A DNA stretch of 64,000 bases from Stenotrophomonas maltophilia (GCF_001676385.1 NZ_LYVJ01000002.1:186001-250000); one strand, 5' to 3'. Positions 1-13,543 are shown, counted from the stretch's first letter. The notes: generated by a model from the sequence alone, not told the origin. Made by a program: numbers and translations.

Positions 1-123
1 CAGATGGACGCCCGCCTGGCCGACGTCAGCCACGAACTGATCACCCTGGCCATCCTGTTGCTGCTCTACGGCGGCCTCGCCACCCGGCGCCTTCTCACCC
101 CAAAAGGGGACGGAGGGGATTAA
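1..123 (+). CDS. C-terminal fragment of a membrane protein
   Basis: The frame is open from base 1 to the TAA at 121-123, giving about 40 residues. They include one strongly hydrophobic stretch (ITLAILLLLYGGLA) followed by basic residues, which looks like the last membrane helix of an inner-membrane protein cut by the window edge. The last codons (KGDGGD) are encoded by a dispersed repeat that is seen again at 61540-61614. Too little remains to name the protein. Confidence 0.45.
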   Translation, partial: QMDARLADVSHELITLAILLLLYGGLATRRLLTPKGDGGD

Positions 124-131
124 GTCGCAAA
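103..131. repeat. Half-copy of dispersed GGGGACGGAGGG repeat
   Basis: The sequence AAAAGGGGACGGAGGGGATT and the following AAGTCG match both arms of the inverted repeat at 61540-61614. Only one arm is clear here. It overlaps the end and stop codon of the leftmost gene. Confidence 0.6.
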
Positions 132-172
132 CGCCAAGGGAGGATTGCCACTTGCGTCCCTCGGTCCGATCT

Positions 173-1549
173 TTACGGGTCCGGGGCATACCAGAACGGG
201 ATACGGAACGCACGACGCCGCCCCGCGCCCCGCTCGCCTCCCGTGGCATTCCAGACCAGATCCAGATCGTGGCGGCCGGGCGCCAGGCCCGCTGTGGGCA
301 GGTAGCCCACCAGGCCGCGCATGTCGAGGTCGCGCCGCTCCATGGGCACGAAGTCATGCAGATCGACCGGGGCACCATCCAGCTCCACCTGCCAGAGCCT
401 GGACAGGCACTCCACCGCCGCATCGGCGGCCTGCTGCCCGGTTGCCTCGTTGCGCGCCTCAGGCAATGCCGTGCAATGGCGGCGAGCCAGCGGGTTGTCG
501 CGCTGCGGGCGATGGGGAATGAACACGCGGAGGCGCGAACCGCTGATCGTGTCCGACGGGATCATCGGATACGGCAGCAACAGATCGTGCGGCGAGCGCA
601 TCGATTCGTAATGTGCACTCAGCATGCCGTGCTCGACCGCTGCTTCGGTGACCACCTGGTAACGGTTGAACAACGAGAACTTCAACGAGCCCATCACCTG
701 CACGGCCGCCAGCAGCATCGCCACCAGCACCGCGAACAGATAGGCGGCCATGAACGAACGCGAGCGCAGGTTGCTCTGCATGGTCAGCTGCATGGTCTGC
801 ATCAGGCGCAGCAGCGGAACCCGTTGCAGCGCCGCCAGCAGGCCCTGCAGCAGCCGCTGGGGGCGCTCATGAGGCTGCCCGCGTACCCGCCGACGTGCGA
901 TCGCCTTTTCCAGCATGCCGGGAATGATGGCCAGCGCCAGCATTGCGGCCAGCACGGTGCACAGGACAAGCATGGCGATGTCGTGCGAGCCGCCGGACAG
1001 TGCGCCGATCACCATCGCCAGGCCAAGCGTGAGGACGGCCAGCACCAGGGTGCCCGCCAGTGTCTGCACCGCGAGCAGGGTGGTCGAGAACAACATCGTT
1101 GCCAGGCGGTCGGCGCGTTCGATGCTGCCGTCGAGGCCACCATCCCGGGCCTGCAGGAAAGCGCGCGTGACCGCCCCCATCCTCGGCGAGCGGTCCCAGT
1201 CGATGCCGCCGGGGAAGTGCGACCTGAGGCCGATCAGGCCAATCCAGTAGCCACGTACCGTGAGGTGGATGATCAATGCCACCGCCAGCACATAGCACAT
1301 GCCGACACTGATACTGAAACCGAACCAGAGCATCTGGAAGTACATGCCTTCGGTGTGCAGGCTGCTGCGTGCCCAGGCATCGAACAGATAGCCCGGCACT
1401 GCCAGCAGCGCGAATGCCAGCAGGCCCGAAATGAACAGTTCGAGTTCATCGGTGCGCTCGCGCAGGCGACCTGATCGTATCGCCGCTTCCGGCACCGGGT
1501 CATGCCCGGTGAGCGGTGCCGGTGTAGGGGCCGGGGCCGGTTCGTTCAC
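173..1549 (-). CDS. Polytopic inner-membrane protein of unknown function
   Basis: The frame encodes about 458 residues from a GTG at 1549, which has AAGGGA upstream. The open frame extends to 1633, but that N-terminal part is proline-rich and lacks a better start. Hydrophobic segments (ELFISGLLAFALLAVPGYLF, a second near MLWFGFSISVGMCYVLAVAL, two more in the middle and one at YLFAVLVAMLLAAVQVMG) suggest five or more helices. A soluble, probably periplasmic, C-terminal domain of about 180 residues follows. I recognise no family. It is followed by no cotranscribed gene and stands alone downstream of the glycine-zipper gene. The start codon is uncertain. Confidence 0.6.
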   Translation of the reverse strand: MNEPAPAPTPAPLTGHDPVPEAAIRSGRLRERTDELELFISGLLAFALLAVPGYLFDAWARSSLHTEGMYFQMLWFGFSISVGMCYVLAVALIIHLTVRGYWIGLIGLRSHFPGGIDWDRSPRMGAVTRAFLQARDGGLDGSIERADRLATMLFSTTLLAVQTLAGTLVLAVLTLGLAMVIGALSGGSHDIAMLVLCTVLAAMLALAIIPGMLEKAIARRRVRGQPHERPQRLLQGLLAALQRVPLLRLMQTMQLTMQSNLRSRSFMAAYLFAVLVAMLLAAVQVMGSLKFSLFNRYQVVTEAAVEHGMLSAHYESMRSPHDLLLPYPMIPSDTISGSRLRVFIPHRPQRDNPLARRHCTALPEARNEATGQQAADAAVECLSRLWQVELDGAPVDLHDFVPMERRDLDMRGLVGYLPTAGLAPGRHDLDLVWNATGGERGAGRRRAFRIPFWYAPDP

Positions 1550-1689
1550 TGGACGTTCATCCCTTGGAGTCGGCGCAGTATAGGCACGGTGCCCGAGCCT
1601 GCGATACGGGTCCGGAACGACGAACGCCGGCACGGGGCCGGCGTTCGGGTACTGCGCTGCTGGCAGGGAATCGCGTCAGGCAGGCCGCA

Positions 1690-2052
1690 TCAGCGGTAGA
1701 CCCGTTCGCAGCGGCGTTCAACCACGCGGTCGCCGGTCTTCTGCTGGTGGTTGCCCTGTATCTGCCGGCCCGCCGCACCACCGGCGACAGCGCCTGCCAC
1801 GGTGGCCAGCTTCTTGCCATTGCCGCCGCCCACCTGGTTGCCCAGCAGGCCACCGATCACTGCGCCTGTGGCAGTACCGGCGATACGGTTGGGATCGCGC
1901 GAGTTGCGCTGCATTTCCACGTTCTTGCAGACCACGCGACTGCCGTCGTTGAAGCGGCGTCCCTCGTCTCGCGGCCCATAGCTCTGCGCACTGGCCACCG
2001 ACGTTGCCGCCAGCAGGGTGCTCAGTACAAACAGTCGGGTCGAGGTCTTCAT
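1690..2052 (-). CDS. Exported glycine-zipper (2TM) envelope protein
   Basis: The 120-residue product starts MKTSTRLFVL, has a Sec signal peptide ending near SVASA-Q, and carries a central glycine-zipper (GTATGAVIGGLLGNQVGGG and AGAVAGGAAGRQIQG). This pattern is typical of small outer-membrane or periplasmic proteins of the Rick_17kDa/glycine-zipper 2TM type. The ATG at 2052 is preferred because AGGAG lies 7 bases upstream; the longer frame to 2136 has no such site. No lipobox cysteine is seen, so a lipoprotein is unlikely. The exact role is unknown. Confidence 0.75.
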   Translation of the reverse strand: MKTSTRLFVLSTLLAATSVASAQSYGPRDEGRRFNDGSRVVCKNVEMQRNSRDPNRIAGTATGAVIGGLLGNQVGGGNGKKLATVAGAVAGGAAGRQIQGNHQQKTGDRVVERRCERVYR

Positions 2053-2678
2053 GGCCATCTCCTGAGTTGCGGTATGGCGCAAGTGTCCCCCCGGGGTTGG
2101 CAACCAGAAGTGAAATGCACGTATCCACAGCCTCACCGGCCATCGCGCGTTCAGATGGAAACACCGGCGCAGGCATCAACCTTCGCATCCTCAGGACGGG
2201 CACTGTCGGCCGTGCACCGACACCAGGCCGGATCAGCGTACCCATGAAGGGAAGCGGCGGTTCGGCGGCTCGCGCAGTACAGCAGGTATGCGCAATACGA
2301 CGCCACGAAGGACATCCCCTGCCGCGAGGAGTTCGAACGAACCAGGCCTTTTCATGTCCACCCGTTCCAGGATCTTTGTCTCCAACATCACGCCCCGTGA
2401 TGGGCGTCGCCGGGCCGCGCTCCAGCGGCGCCCTGGCCTGCTGGCTTTCATCGGGTCCGGGTTGCTGCGTCAACATTCCTGCCTTGGCTGGCGTGTGGCC
2501 GGCCTGGCCGCAGAGCTGGGCCTGCATCCGGGGCACCGGTTGTGGCAGCCCGCGGTTGCCAGCCACTGGCAGCGGGCACGCCACGCGTGAGCTGCGCTAC
2601 CCGTTACCATGGACGCCCCATACCTGGTCCGCCGCGCAGCCTCCGGCGCGCGCGCGGACGCCCTGATCCACGAGTCCC
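2053..2678. other. 626-bp gap before mutS; weak small ORF at 2355-2590 (+)
   Basis: No convincing gene is seen. A plus-strand frame at 2355-2590 begins MSTRSRIFVSNITPRDG and encodes 78 residues rich in R, L and H. It lacks a good ribosome binding site and resembles no family I know, so I do not call it as a gene. The mutS promoter must lie in this stretch, but no clear -35/-10 pair is visible. Confidence 0.4.
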
Positions 2679-5270
<2,592 letters not shown>

Positions 5271-5294
5271 TCGATGCAGGTCCGGCCTGGTGCA

Positions 5295-5353
5295 GCCGGG
5301 CATGGGTCCGGCTCTACAGCCAACGCCCCTGTAGAGCGTGGCCCATGCCCGGC
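5295..5353. repeat. Pair of inverted GTAG-type palindromic repeats
   Basis: Two GTAG-headed units face each other: one on the minus strand (5295-5317, reading GTAGAGCCGGACCCATGCCC) and one on the plus strand (5331-5353, GTAGAGCGTGGCCCATGCCC). Each can fold as a stem-loop. Head-to-head pairs in intergenic DNA match the SMAG/REP-type repeats described in Stenotrophomonas. A role as mutS terminator is possible. Confidence 0.75.
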
Positions 5354-5459
5354 AAGGCCGAGCCTGCCGTCGGATGGCCCCGTCATGAGGCCTTCGCATT
5401 CCCGTCGTGCACGCGGCGTTATGCTCGGGCGGACCTACCTTCACCCGCCGGAGATCGCC

Positions 5460-6071
5460 ATGAATACCCAGTCCCTTGCTGCATCCCTCTTCCAGCAACT
5501 GCAGCAAGGCCAGGGCCTGCAGCAGGTATCCCAGCAGCTGGGCCTGGACAGCACCCAGGCCAGCCAGGCTGTGGGTAGCGCACTTCCCCTGCTGCTCGGC
5601 GCAATGGGCCAGAACGCCAGCAAGCCGGAGGGCGCACAGTCGTTGCTGAACGCACTGCAGCGTGACCATCTCGGCGGCGGCGGCGGCGGTGGTGGTTTCG
5701 ATCTGGGCAGCCTCCTTGGCGCGGTGATGGGCGGCGGCGGCAGCGGCGCCACCGACGGTGCCGGGATCCTCGGACACGTCTTCGGCAGCCAGCAACCGCA
5801 GGCCGCTCAGGTACTCGGCGAGAAAACCGGCCTGGACAGTGGCACATCCAGCAAGCTGCTGGCGATCCTCGCCCCCATCGTCATGTCGTTCCTGGCCCAG
5901 CGCTTCGCCCAGAGCGGCAACGCCGGCCAGCTCAGCCAGGCCCTGGGCCAGGAAGCACAGGCGTCCGGCGGCCTCGGCAGCGTGCTGGGCGGCGCACTCG
6001 ACCAGGATGGCGACGGCCAGTTCGGCGCCAGCGACCTGCTCAAGCTCGGCGCCGGACTGCTCAAGCGCTGA
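5460..6071 (+). CDS. DUF937-family glycine-rich protein
   Basis: The 203-residue product starts MNTQSLAASLFQQLQQGQGL at an ATG with GGAG 7-8 bases upstream. It shows the DUF937 pattern: a Gln/Leu-rich helical N-terminus, a poly-Gly linker (about residues 73-80) and a second helical half (LAPIVMSFLAQRF). Near the C-terminus a DQDGDGQFGASDLL stretch resembles a calcium-binding EF-hand/dockerin loop. The biochemical function of the family is unknown. No signal peptide or clear membrane segment is present. It is a single gene between repeats and katG. Confidence 0.75.
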   Translation: MNTQSLAASLFQQLQQGQGLQQVSQQLGLDSTQASQAVGSALPLLLGAMGQNASKPEGAQSLLNALQRDHLGGGGGGGGFDLGSLLGAVMGGGGSGATDGAGILGHVFGSQQPQAAQVLGEKTGLDSGTSSKLLAILAPIVMSFLAQRFAQSGNAGQLSQALGQEAQASGGLGSVLGGALDQDGDGQFGASDLLKLGAGLLKR

Positions 6072-6101
6072 TCGCGCACAACAGTCCAAGCCCTGTCATT
6101 G

Positions 6102-6116
6102 ATAGGCAGTCACTAT
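6102..6116 (+). promoter_or_regulatory. OxyR-like operator upstream of katG
   Basis: ATAG-7-CTAT (ATAGGCAGTCACTAT) is an exact match to the half-site pattern of OxyR. It lies 99 bases before the katG start, and a degenerate second half-site (GTTG-7-CGAA) follows 7 bases on. OxyR control of katG is established in many proteobacteria; occupancy here is inference. Confidence 0.6.
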
Positions 6117-6208
6117 CGCATCCGTTGAATCAATCGAATTTACCCGCCACCAGGCCATGCCTATGGTGGAAGCGATCCCGATTCAAACGTTCGCCAGTCC
6201 ACAGGTAG

Positions 6209-8452
<2,244 letters not shown>

Positions 8453-8466
8453 GCGACGCAGTCAAC

Positions 8467-8489
8467 GGGGCCGGCACAATGCCGGCCCC
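8467..8489. terminator. Hairpin between convergent katG and hslR
   Basis: GGGGCCGGCA-CAA-TGCCGGCCCC forms a perfect 10-bp stem 15 bases after the katG stop. No long T-run follows, but it lies between converging genes and could serve both. Confidence 0.6.
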
Positions 8490-8545
8490 GGCGTCAGGAC
8501 GGCGCGGGGCCACGTGCAAGCGCAAGGCCGGATCATCCGCTGCGG

Positions 8546-8953
8546 TCAGAGCGCGTCGATATCCCCCAACGCACGGATCAGGCGTCGCGCCCGCTTGTCC
8601 GGCTTGTGCTCCGGCGCCTGGTAGCCGTCGCGTGCCGCGATGCGCAGCGCACGCTGCTCGGCGCGCCGTGCCCTGGAGGCCTCGCTTTCCACATACAGCT
8701 GCTGCGCGACCGGCGCCGGCCCACGCTGGTCACTCAGGCGCAGCACCTGGATCTCGAAATGCTCCTCGCCCCGGTCGACCTGCAGTTGCTCGCCCACGCG
8801 CACCGCGCGCGACGACTTGGGACGTTGCCCGGCCACGCTGACCTTTCCGGTTTCGATGGCCTGCTTGGCCAGGCTGCGGGTCTTGAAGAATCGGGCCGCC
8901 CACAGCCATACATCCAGGCGGACGCTGGGCGACAGCGGGGAAAGCTCAGTCAT
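8546..8953 (-). CDS. hslR: Heat-shock protein 15, S4-domain RNA-binding protein
   Basis: The 135-residue protein carries an S4 RNA-binding domain at the N-terminus (VRLDVWLWAARFFKTRSLAK, then GKVSVAGQRPKSSRAVRVG) and a basic C-terminal tail (PEHKPDKRARRLIRAL). This is the layout of Hsp15, which binds free 50S subunits carrying stalled nascent chains and helps recycle them. The length matches E. coli HslR (133). A small lipoprotein gene ends 9 bases upstream, so the two may be cotranscribed. Confidence 0.93.
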   Translation of the reverse strand: MTELSPLSPSVRLDVWLWAARFFKTRSLAKQAIETGKVSVAGQRPKSSRAVRVGEQLQVDRGEEHFEIQVLRLSDQRGPAPVAQQLYVESEASRARRAEQRALRIAARDGYQAPEHKPDKRARRLIRALGDIDAL

Positions 8954-8962
8954 CGGTGTGCA

Positions 8963-9202
8963 CTACTCCGTTCGCTTGTTCAGGGGACGTGGGTTGTCGG
9001 GGTCGGTGCGGCAGCCGCTGCCCCCGATCAGCGCCGGCACGCCAGCGGACAGGTCCTGGCGCTGGCTGCCGACCAGGCACTCCGGGCGGTCGGTGGGCCG
9101 CACCTGGCTGTCACCCAGCCGGTCACCTGTCGAACATGCGGCCAGCGCAGCGCCGATCAAGCCCAGCACCAGCGTCCGTTTCACCTGCTGTCGTCGATGC
9201 AT
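8963..9202 (-). CDS. Small lipoprotein of unknown function
   Basis: From the ATG at 9202 the 79-residue product reads MHRRQQVKRTLVLGLIGAAL followed by AAC, a good lipobox (LAAC) for lipidation at the cysteine near residue 23. The mature part is short and polar, with three further cysteines. The TTG start at 9217 is possible but less likely. It lies 9 bases upstream of hslR. No family is recognised. Confidence 0.65.
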   Translation of the reverse strand: MHRRQQVKRTLVLGLIGAALAACSTGDRLGDSQVRPTDRPECLVGSQRQDLSAGVPALIGGSGCRTDPDNPRPLNKRTE

Positions 9203-9249
9203 TGCCACACCCTGCAAACCGGCTTGATGCTAGTGTGCGCCTCCCGGGA

Positions 9250-10725
9250 ATGGATCACCACTCGATGGCCAAAGCGCCGCTTGACCTGACCTCCGGCCCG
9301 ATCGGGCGCAATCTCCTGCTGTTCTCCCTGCCGATCCTGGCGGGCAACATCGCGCAGTCGCTGAATGGTTCGGTGAACGCGGTGTGGGTAGGGCGCTTCC
9401 TCGGCGAGGCGGCACTGACCGCGACCGCGAACGCCAACAACATCATGTTCTTCCTGATCGGCTCGGTGTTCGGCTTCGGCATGGCCTCGACCATCCTGAT
9501 CGGCCAGGCCATCGGCGCGCGCGACATCGCCCAGGCGCGGCGCGTGGTTGGCACCAGCGCCACCTTCTTCATCGGACTTTCCGTGATCATCGCCATCGCC
9601 GGCTGGTTCATGGCCCACCCGCTGCTGGCAGCGATGGGCACACCGGCCGCGTCGCTGCCGCTGGCCGAGGCCTACCTGCGCATCATCTTCCTGGCCATGC
9701 CAACGCTGTATGCGTTCGCGTTCCTCAGTGCAGCCCTGCGCGGCGCCGGCGATTCGCGCACGCCGTTCCGCTTCCTGCTGGTTTCAGTGGTGCTGGACAT
9801 CGCATTGAATCCGCTGCTGATCTTTGGCATCGGCCCCTTGCCGCGCCTGGGCATTGCCGGCTCGGCCTGGGCGACGCTGGTGTCGCAGAGCCTGTCGCTG
9901 GCCGGCCTGCTGCTGTACATGCGCCACAAGCGGCACACGCTGTGGCTGGGCCGTGCCGACATGCACCTGTTCAGGCTCGACCTGGCCATCCTCAGGGCGC
10001 TGGTGGTGAAGGGCGTGCCGATGGGCCTGCAGATGGTGCTGATCTCCCTGTCGGTGATCCTGCTGATGACCATGGTCAACCAGTACGGCACCGACACTGC
10101 GGCGGCCTACGGTGCTTCGCTGCAGCTGTGGAACTACGTGCAGATGCCGGCAATGGCGATCGGGGCCGCATGTTCATCGATGGCCGCGCAGAACGTCGGC
10201 GCACAGCGCTGGGACCGCGTGCGCGGCACCGCGCGCAAGGGCGTGCTGTTCAATTTCCTGCTGACCGGTTCACTGATCCTGCCCCTGGTCCTGCTGGATC
10301 AGTTCTCGTTGGCCTTGTTCCTGCCCCAGGGCAGCGAGTCGCTGCAGATTGCCCGCCACCTCAACCACGTGGTGATCGGCTCATTCCTGTTCTTCGGCGT
10401 CAGCTTCGTCATTTCCGGCGTGGTGCGCTCGACCGGTGCGGTGATTCCACCGCTGCTGATCCTGGCCGGCTCGCTGTGGGGCGTGCGCGTGCCGTTCGCC
10501 GAATTCCTGCAACCCTACTGGGGCGCAGACGCGATCTGGTGGAGCTTCCCGGTCAGCTCGCTGGTGTCGATGCTGCTGTCACTGGCCTATTACCGCTGGG
10601 GTGGCTGGCGCAGGGCAAGGATGCTCGGCGCGTCATCGCATGCTGAGGAACTGGCCACGCCTTCGGAAGTCCCGGCCTGCCCGCCCTCGCCGGTGGCCGA
10701 CCCGGATGCGGCACCGCCACGGTGA
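9250..10725 (+). CDS. MATE-family multidrug/Na+ or H+ antiporter
   Basis: The product of about 491 residues (486 if the in-frame ATG at 9265 is used) shows the two-fold MatE layout with about 12 hydrophobic segments. It opens with the typical SGPIGRNLLLFSLPILAGNI, and carries the ALRGAGDSRTPF and VVRSTGAVIPPLL motifs expected at the equivalent positions of the two halves. Such proteins export cationic drugs or metabolites using a sodium or proton gradient. The substrate cannot be told from sequence. The start is uncertain because GGGA lies too close to the first ATG. The polar proline-rich tail is probably cytoplasmic. Confidence 0.92.
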   Translation: MDHHSMAKAPLDLTSGPIGRNLLLFSLPILAGNIAQSLNGSVNAVWVGRFLGEAALTATANANNIMFFLIGSVFGFGMASTILIGQAIGARDIAQARRVVGTSATFFIGLSVIIAIAGWFMAHPLLAAMGTPAASLPLAEAYLRIIFLAMPTLYAFAFLSAALRGAGDSRTPFRFLLVSVVLDIALNPLLIFGIGPLPRLGIAGSAWATLVSQSLSLAGLLLYMRHKRHTLWLGRADMHLFRLDLAILRALVVKGVPMGLQMVLISLSVILLMTMVNQYGTDTAAAYGASLQLWNYVQMPAMAIGAACSSMAAQNVGAQRWDRVRGTARKGVLFNFLLTGSLILPLVLLDQFSLALFLPQGSESLQIARHLNHVVIGSFLFFGVSFVISGVVRSTGAVIPPLLILAGSLWGVRVPFAEFLQPYWGADAIWWSFPVSSLVSMLLSLAYYRWGGWRRARMLGASSHAEELATPSEVPACPPSPVADPDAAPPR

Positions 10726-10730
10726 GGTGG

Positions 10731-10784
10731 GTGCGGACCGTTGGTCCGCACAGGCCTGTCAGCCGAGCATGGGCTCGGCTCTAC
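10731..10784. repeat. Two adjacent palindromes after the MATE gene
   Basis: GTGCGGACC-GTT-GGTCCGCAC (10731-10751) is a perfect hairpin. It is followed by a minus-strand GTAG unit at 10762-10784 (GTAGAGCCGAGCCCATGCTC). Both lie between convergent genes and may act as a bidirectional terminator. Confidence 0.7.
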
Positions 10785-10793
10785 AGAAGACGG

Positions 10794-11204
10794 TCAGCGC
10801 TTCTTCTTTTTCGCAGCGTTGAACGCCGCCGCTGCGCGCATCAGCGCCTTCAATGCCGTGGCATTGGGCATCGCACCTTCATGGATGTCGATCGCGCGCC
10901 GCGTGTTGCCGTCCAGGCTGGCGTTGAACAGGCCTTTCGGATCCGCCAACGCGGCACCATGGGCGAAGGTCAGCTTCACCGCCTGCCGGTAGGTTTCGCC
11001 GGTACACAGGATTCCGTTGTGCTCCCACACCGGGGTGCCGCGCCACTTCCAGCTTTCCTGCACATCGGGCAGCGCTTCATGGATCAACGCGCGCACGCGC
11101 GCCAGTGTTTCACCACGCCAGTCGCCCAGTTCGGCGATGCGCGCATCGATCAGTTCGGCCGCCGGGGTTCCGGCATCGGCAGGGTTCGGCGAGTGGGTGG
11201 TCAT
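10794..11204 (-). CDS. DUF1801-domain protein (paralogue 1)
   Basis: The 136-residue protein has the DUF1801 pattern: an N-terminal helix with LGDWRGETLARVRALIHEAL, then ESWKWRGTPVWEHNGILC and TYRQAVKLTFAHGAALADP. The tail is lysine-rich (AAKKKKR). The family has an alpha/beta fold with no agreed function. A second DUF1801 gene lies 38 bases upstream in the same direction, so the two probably form an operon. Confidence 0.8.
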   Translation of the reverse strand: MTTHSPNPADAGTPAAELIDARIAELGDWRGETLARVRALIHEALPDVQESWKWRGTPVWEHNGILCTGETYRQAVKLTFAHGAALADPKGLFNASLDGNTRRAIDIHEGAMPNATALKALMRAAAAFNAAKKKKR

Positions 11205-11242
11205 CTGGATGCTCTCGTCAGCGGGAAATTCGGAACGGGGGC

Positions 11243-11677
11243 TTACATGCGCTCGCCGGGCAGCGCGGCGGCCTGGCGCACCCAGTCGAGGAATCGTGCT
11301 TCATCGAGCACGTCGTCCTGCTGGATATGCAGGTAGCGCGTATCGGCGCTTCTGGATGGCTCGGGCGGCATGGGCACCAGTGCAGCACCGCGGAAGAACG
11401 CCACCTTGATGTAGCGGGTGAAGCAATGGAAGCTGAGGAACCAGCCTTCGCCCGGGGCAGCCGCGTACATCGGCGAGTTCCACCTGACCGCCTTGTGCAC
11501 GCCAGGCACGGCCTGCTCGATCAGCGCATCCAGCCGCGTGCCGATCGGCCGTTTCCAGTCCGGCATCGCAGCGATATAGGCCTGCACCGGAGCATCGCCC
11601 TCGCCCTTGGCGATCTGGGGATTGCCGCCGGACAGCAGCTTGGGCGCGGCAGGGGGTGCGGTTCGCTTGGCTGGCAT
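11243..11677 (-). CDS. DUF1801-domain protein (paralogue 2)
   Basis: The 144-residue protein carries the same family signature as its neighbour: PDWKRPIGTRLDALIEQAVP, then HKAVRWNSPMYAAAPGEGWF and FTRYIKVAFFRGAALVPMPP. An N-terminal Ala/Pro/Lys-rich stretch precedes the domain. Function is unknown. It probably shares a transcript with the gene at 10794-11204; the two are diverged duplicates. Confidence 0.8.
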   Translation of the reverse strand: MPAKRTAPPAAPKLLSGGNPQIAKGEGDAPVQAYIAAMPDWKRPIGTRLDALIEQAVPGVHKAVRWNSPMYAAAPGEGWFLSFHCFTRYIKVAFFRGAALVPMPPEPSRSADTRYLHIQQDDVLDEARFLDWVRQAAALPGERM

Positions 11678-11756
11678 CGCACGGCAGGTCCATCGGGATG
11701 ACGTTGAAGCCTAGCGCGGCCCGTGCCTGTGGGTCACGGCGCGGTGCGCCATCGGC

Positions 11757-12137
11757 TCAGCCTTCCTGCCGGGCACGGAACTGCCGCCAGTCCGGCAGCC
11801 TGCGCTGGCGGCGCAGCGACCGCATCAACGCTGCCATCACGATGCCGAACAGGGCCCCGGCCAGCAGCCCCATCGCCAGCAGCAGCGCGAGCGGGCGTTC
11901 GCTGCCCTGCCAGAGCAGCAGCCACATCAGGCTGGTCCAGAACAGCCCGAACAGCGAGCCCTGGACCAGCGCATTGGTGCCAAATCCGGCCAGGATCGGC
12001 GGAGGGAGCGCGATGCGCAGACGCCACAGCAGGCGATGCAGCAGGGGGGCCGACTGCGCGCGTGCCAGCCCCTTGTCATCAAGAAAGCGCAGCGCCGATT
12101 GGATCACGACGGGATAGTGCGGATTGACGTCATTCAT
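11757..12137 (-). CDS. DUF6404-like small membrane protein
   Basis: The 126-residue product begins MNDVNPHYPVVIQSALRFLD from the ATG at 12137. It has two membrane segments (LFGLFWTSLMWLLLW and ALLLAMGLLAGALFGIVMAAL) after a soluble N-terminus with a PP-I-L-A-G-FGTNAL turn. The layout fits the DUF6404 family, whose function is unknown. The gene follows the rplS terminator and is probably transcribed on its own. Confidence 0.7.
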   Translation of the reverse strand: MNDVNPHYPVVIQSALRFLDDKGLARAQSAPLLHRLLWRLRIALPPPILAGFGTNALVQGSLFGLFWTSLMWLLLWQGSERPLALLLAMGLLAGALFGIVMAALMRSLRRQRRLPDWRQFRARQEG

Positions 12138-12173
12138 CACCCGATCGTGGCCGATGCAATGCCGGAAACGCAA

Positions 12174-12195
12174 ACGGCCACCCGAAGGTGGCCGT
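12174..12195 (-). terminator. Rho-independent terminator after rplS
   Basis: On the minus strand ACGGCCACC-TTCG-GGTGGCCGT forms a 9-bp stem with a stable TTCG loop, followed by TTGCGTTT. It starts 25 bases after the rplS stop and closes the rpsP-rimM-trmD-rplS operon. Confidence 0.85.
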
Positions 12196-12219
12196 CGCGG
12201 CAACAACCGGAGTTGTTTA

Positions 12220-12621
12220 TCAGGCCTTTTCGGCCAGACGGGCAGCCTTGGCCTGCGCGGCGGCAGCCAGGTCTTCCTTGATGCGGGCAGCCTTGCCTTC
12301 CAGGCCACGCAGGTAGTACAGCTTGCCGGCGCGGACCTTGCCGCGGCGCTTCACTTCGACCGAGTCGATGATGGCGCTGTGGGTCTGGAAGACGCGCTCG
12401 ACGCCGTAGCCGTGCGAGATCTTGCGGACGGTGAACGACGAGTTCAGGCCGGCGTTCTTGGTCGCGATCACAACGCCTTCGTAGGCCTGCACGCGCTCAC
12501 GGTTGCCTTCCTTCACCTTCACGTTGACGACAACGGTGTCGCCCTGGCTGAACTTCGGCAGTTCGCGGGTGATCTGGGCGGATTCGAATTCCGCGACGAT
12601 GGACTTGTTCAGCTTGCTCAT
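12220..12621 (-). CDS. rplS: 50S ribosomal protein L19
   Basis: The 133-residue product starts [17 protein letters not shown] and carries the L19 core [20 protein letters not shown] and [21 protein letters not shown]19 sits at the 30S-50S interface. The open frame extends upstream, but the start at 12621 is the conserved one. An Ala/Lys-rich C-terminal extension ([15 protein letters not shown]) goes beyond the E. coli protein. It is the last gene of the rpsP operon. Confidence 0.97.
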   Translation of the reverse strand: MSKLNKSIVAEFESAQITRELPKFSQGDTVVVNVKVKEGNRERVQAYEGVVIATKNAGLNSSFTVRKISHGYGVERVFQTHSAIIDSVEVKRRGKVRAGKLYYLRGLEGKAARIKEDLAAAAQAKAARLAEKA

Positions 12622-12776
12622 GGGTTGCACCGATTCTGTGTTCGGGTGGGCGTGTCGTTTCGACAACGTGGGCTCATGCAGTCACCGGACTGTGCTGCAC
12701 GTTTGTTGTGGGTACTGCGCGCGCCGGCCGAGGCTGGCGGTAATTGGCCATGATAGCCCAGATGGCAGGCCCTGCG

Positions 12777-13535
12777 CTAGGGGCCAGCCTTCTGTTTCTG
12801 GGCCTGGCGGCCCTGTTCCAGCAATTTGCGGTCGGCCTTGCCCAGCGCCTGTTCATCCAGCAGGTCGGGACGCCGCTGGGCGGTACGCAGCAGCGACTGC
12901 TGGCGGCGCCAGGCCGCGATGGCCGCATGGTTGCCTGAACGCAGCACCTCCGGCACGTCACCCAGCGGATGCTGGGCCGGCTGGCTGTAATGCGGGCAGT
13001 CGAGCAGGCCAAGATCGCCCTCGAAGCTGTCCTGCGCCGCAGATTCAGCATCGTTCAGGGCGCCCTCCTGCAGGCGCGCCACGGCGTCGATGATCACTGC
13101 GGCGCCCAGCTCGCCACCGGACAGCACGTAGTCGCCAAGGGAAATTTCCTCGTCGACGTTCGCGTCCAGAAAACGCTCGTCGATACCCTCATAGCGGCCG
13201 CACAGCAGGACCATGCGTGGCAGCGCCGCCAGTTCGCGCACCTTGGCCTGGGTCAACGGCGCGCCCTGCGGGCTCAGGTAGATCACCCGCGCCGGGGTCG
13301 GATCGGCGTCGCGGATCGCCTGCAGGCAGGCCTGCAGCGGCTCGATCAGCATCACCATGCCCGGGCCACCACCGAACGGTCGGTCGTCCACCCGGCGGTA
13401 GTTGCCTTCGGCGTAATCACGGGGATTCCAGCCATGCAGGCTGAACAGGCCCTTCTCCTGCGCACGCCCGACCACGCCCAGCCCAGCGGACTGGGCGATG
13501 AACTCGGGGAACAGGGTGATGACGTCGAAACGCAT
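12777..13535 (-). CDS. trmD: tRNA (guanine-N1-)-methyltransferase TrmD
   Basis: The 252-residue SPOUT enzyme makes m1G37 in tRNAs with G36 (Leu, Pro, Arg), preventing frameshifting. Signature segments are [25 protein letters not shown], the AdoMet knot ([17 protein letters not shown]) and [13 protein letters not shown]. It lies 8 bases after the rimM stop, and the gap to rplS is 155 bases. Confidence 0.97.
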   Translation of the reverse strand: MRFDVITLFPEFIAQSAGLGVVGRAQEKGLFSLHGWNPRDYAEGNYRRVDDRPFGGGPGMVMLIEPLQACLQAIRDADPTPARVIYLSPQGAPLTQAKVRELAALPRMVLLCGRYEGIDERFLDANVDEEISLGDYVLSGGELGAAVIIDAVARLQEGALNDAESAAQDSFEGDLGLLDCPHYSQPAQHPLGDVPEVLRSGNHAAIAAWRRQQSLLRTAQRRPDLLDEQALGKADRKLLEQGRQAQKQKAGP

Positions 13536-13543
13536 GCGCTTGC

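Noticed and set aside
2355..2590. Small plus-strand ORF before mutS
   Set aside because: No ribosome binding site, biased composition and no family resemblance, so it is mentioned only in the gap entry.
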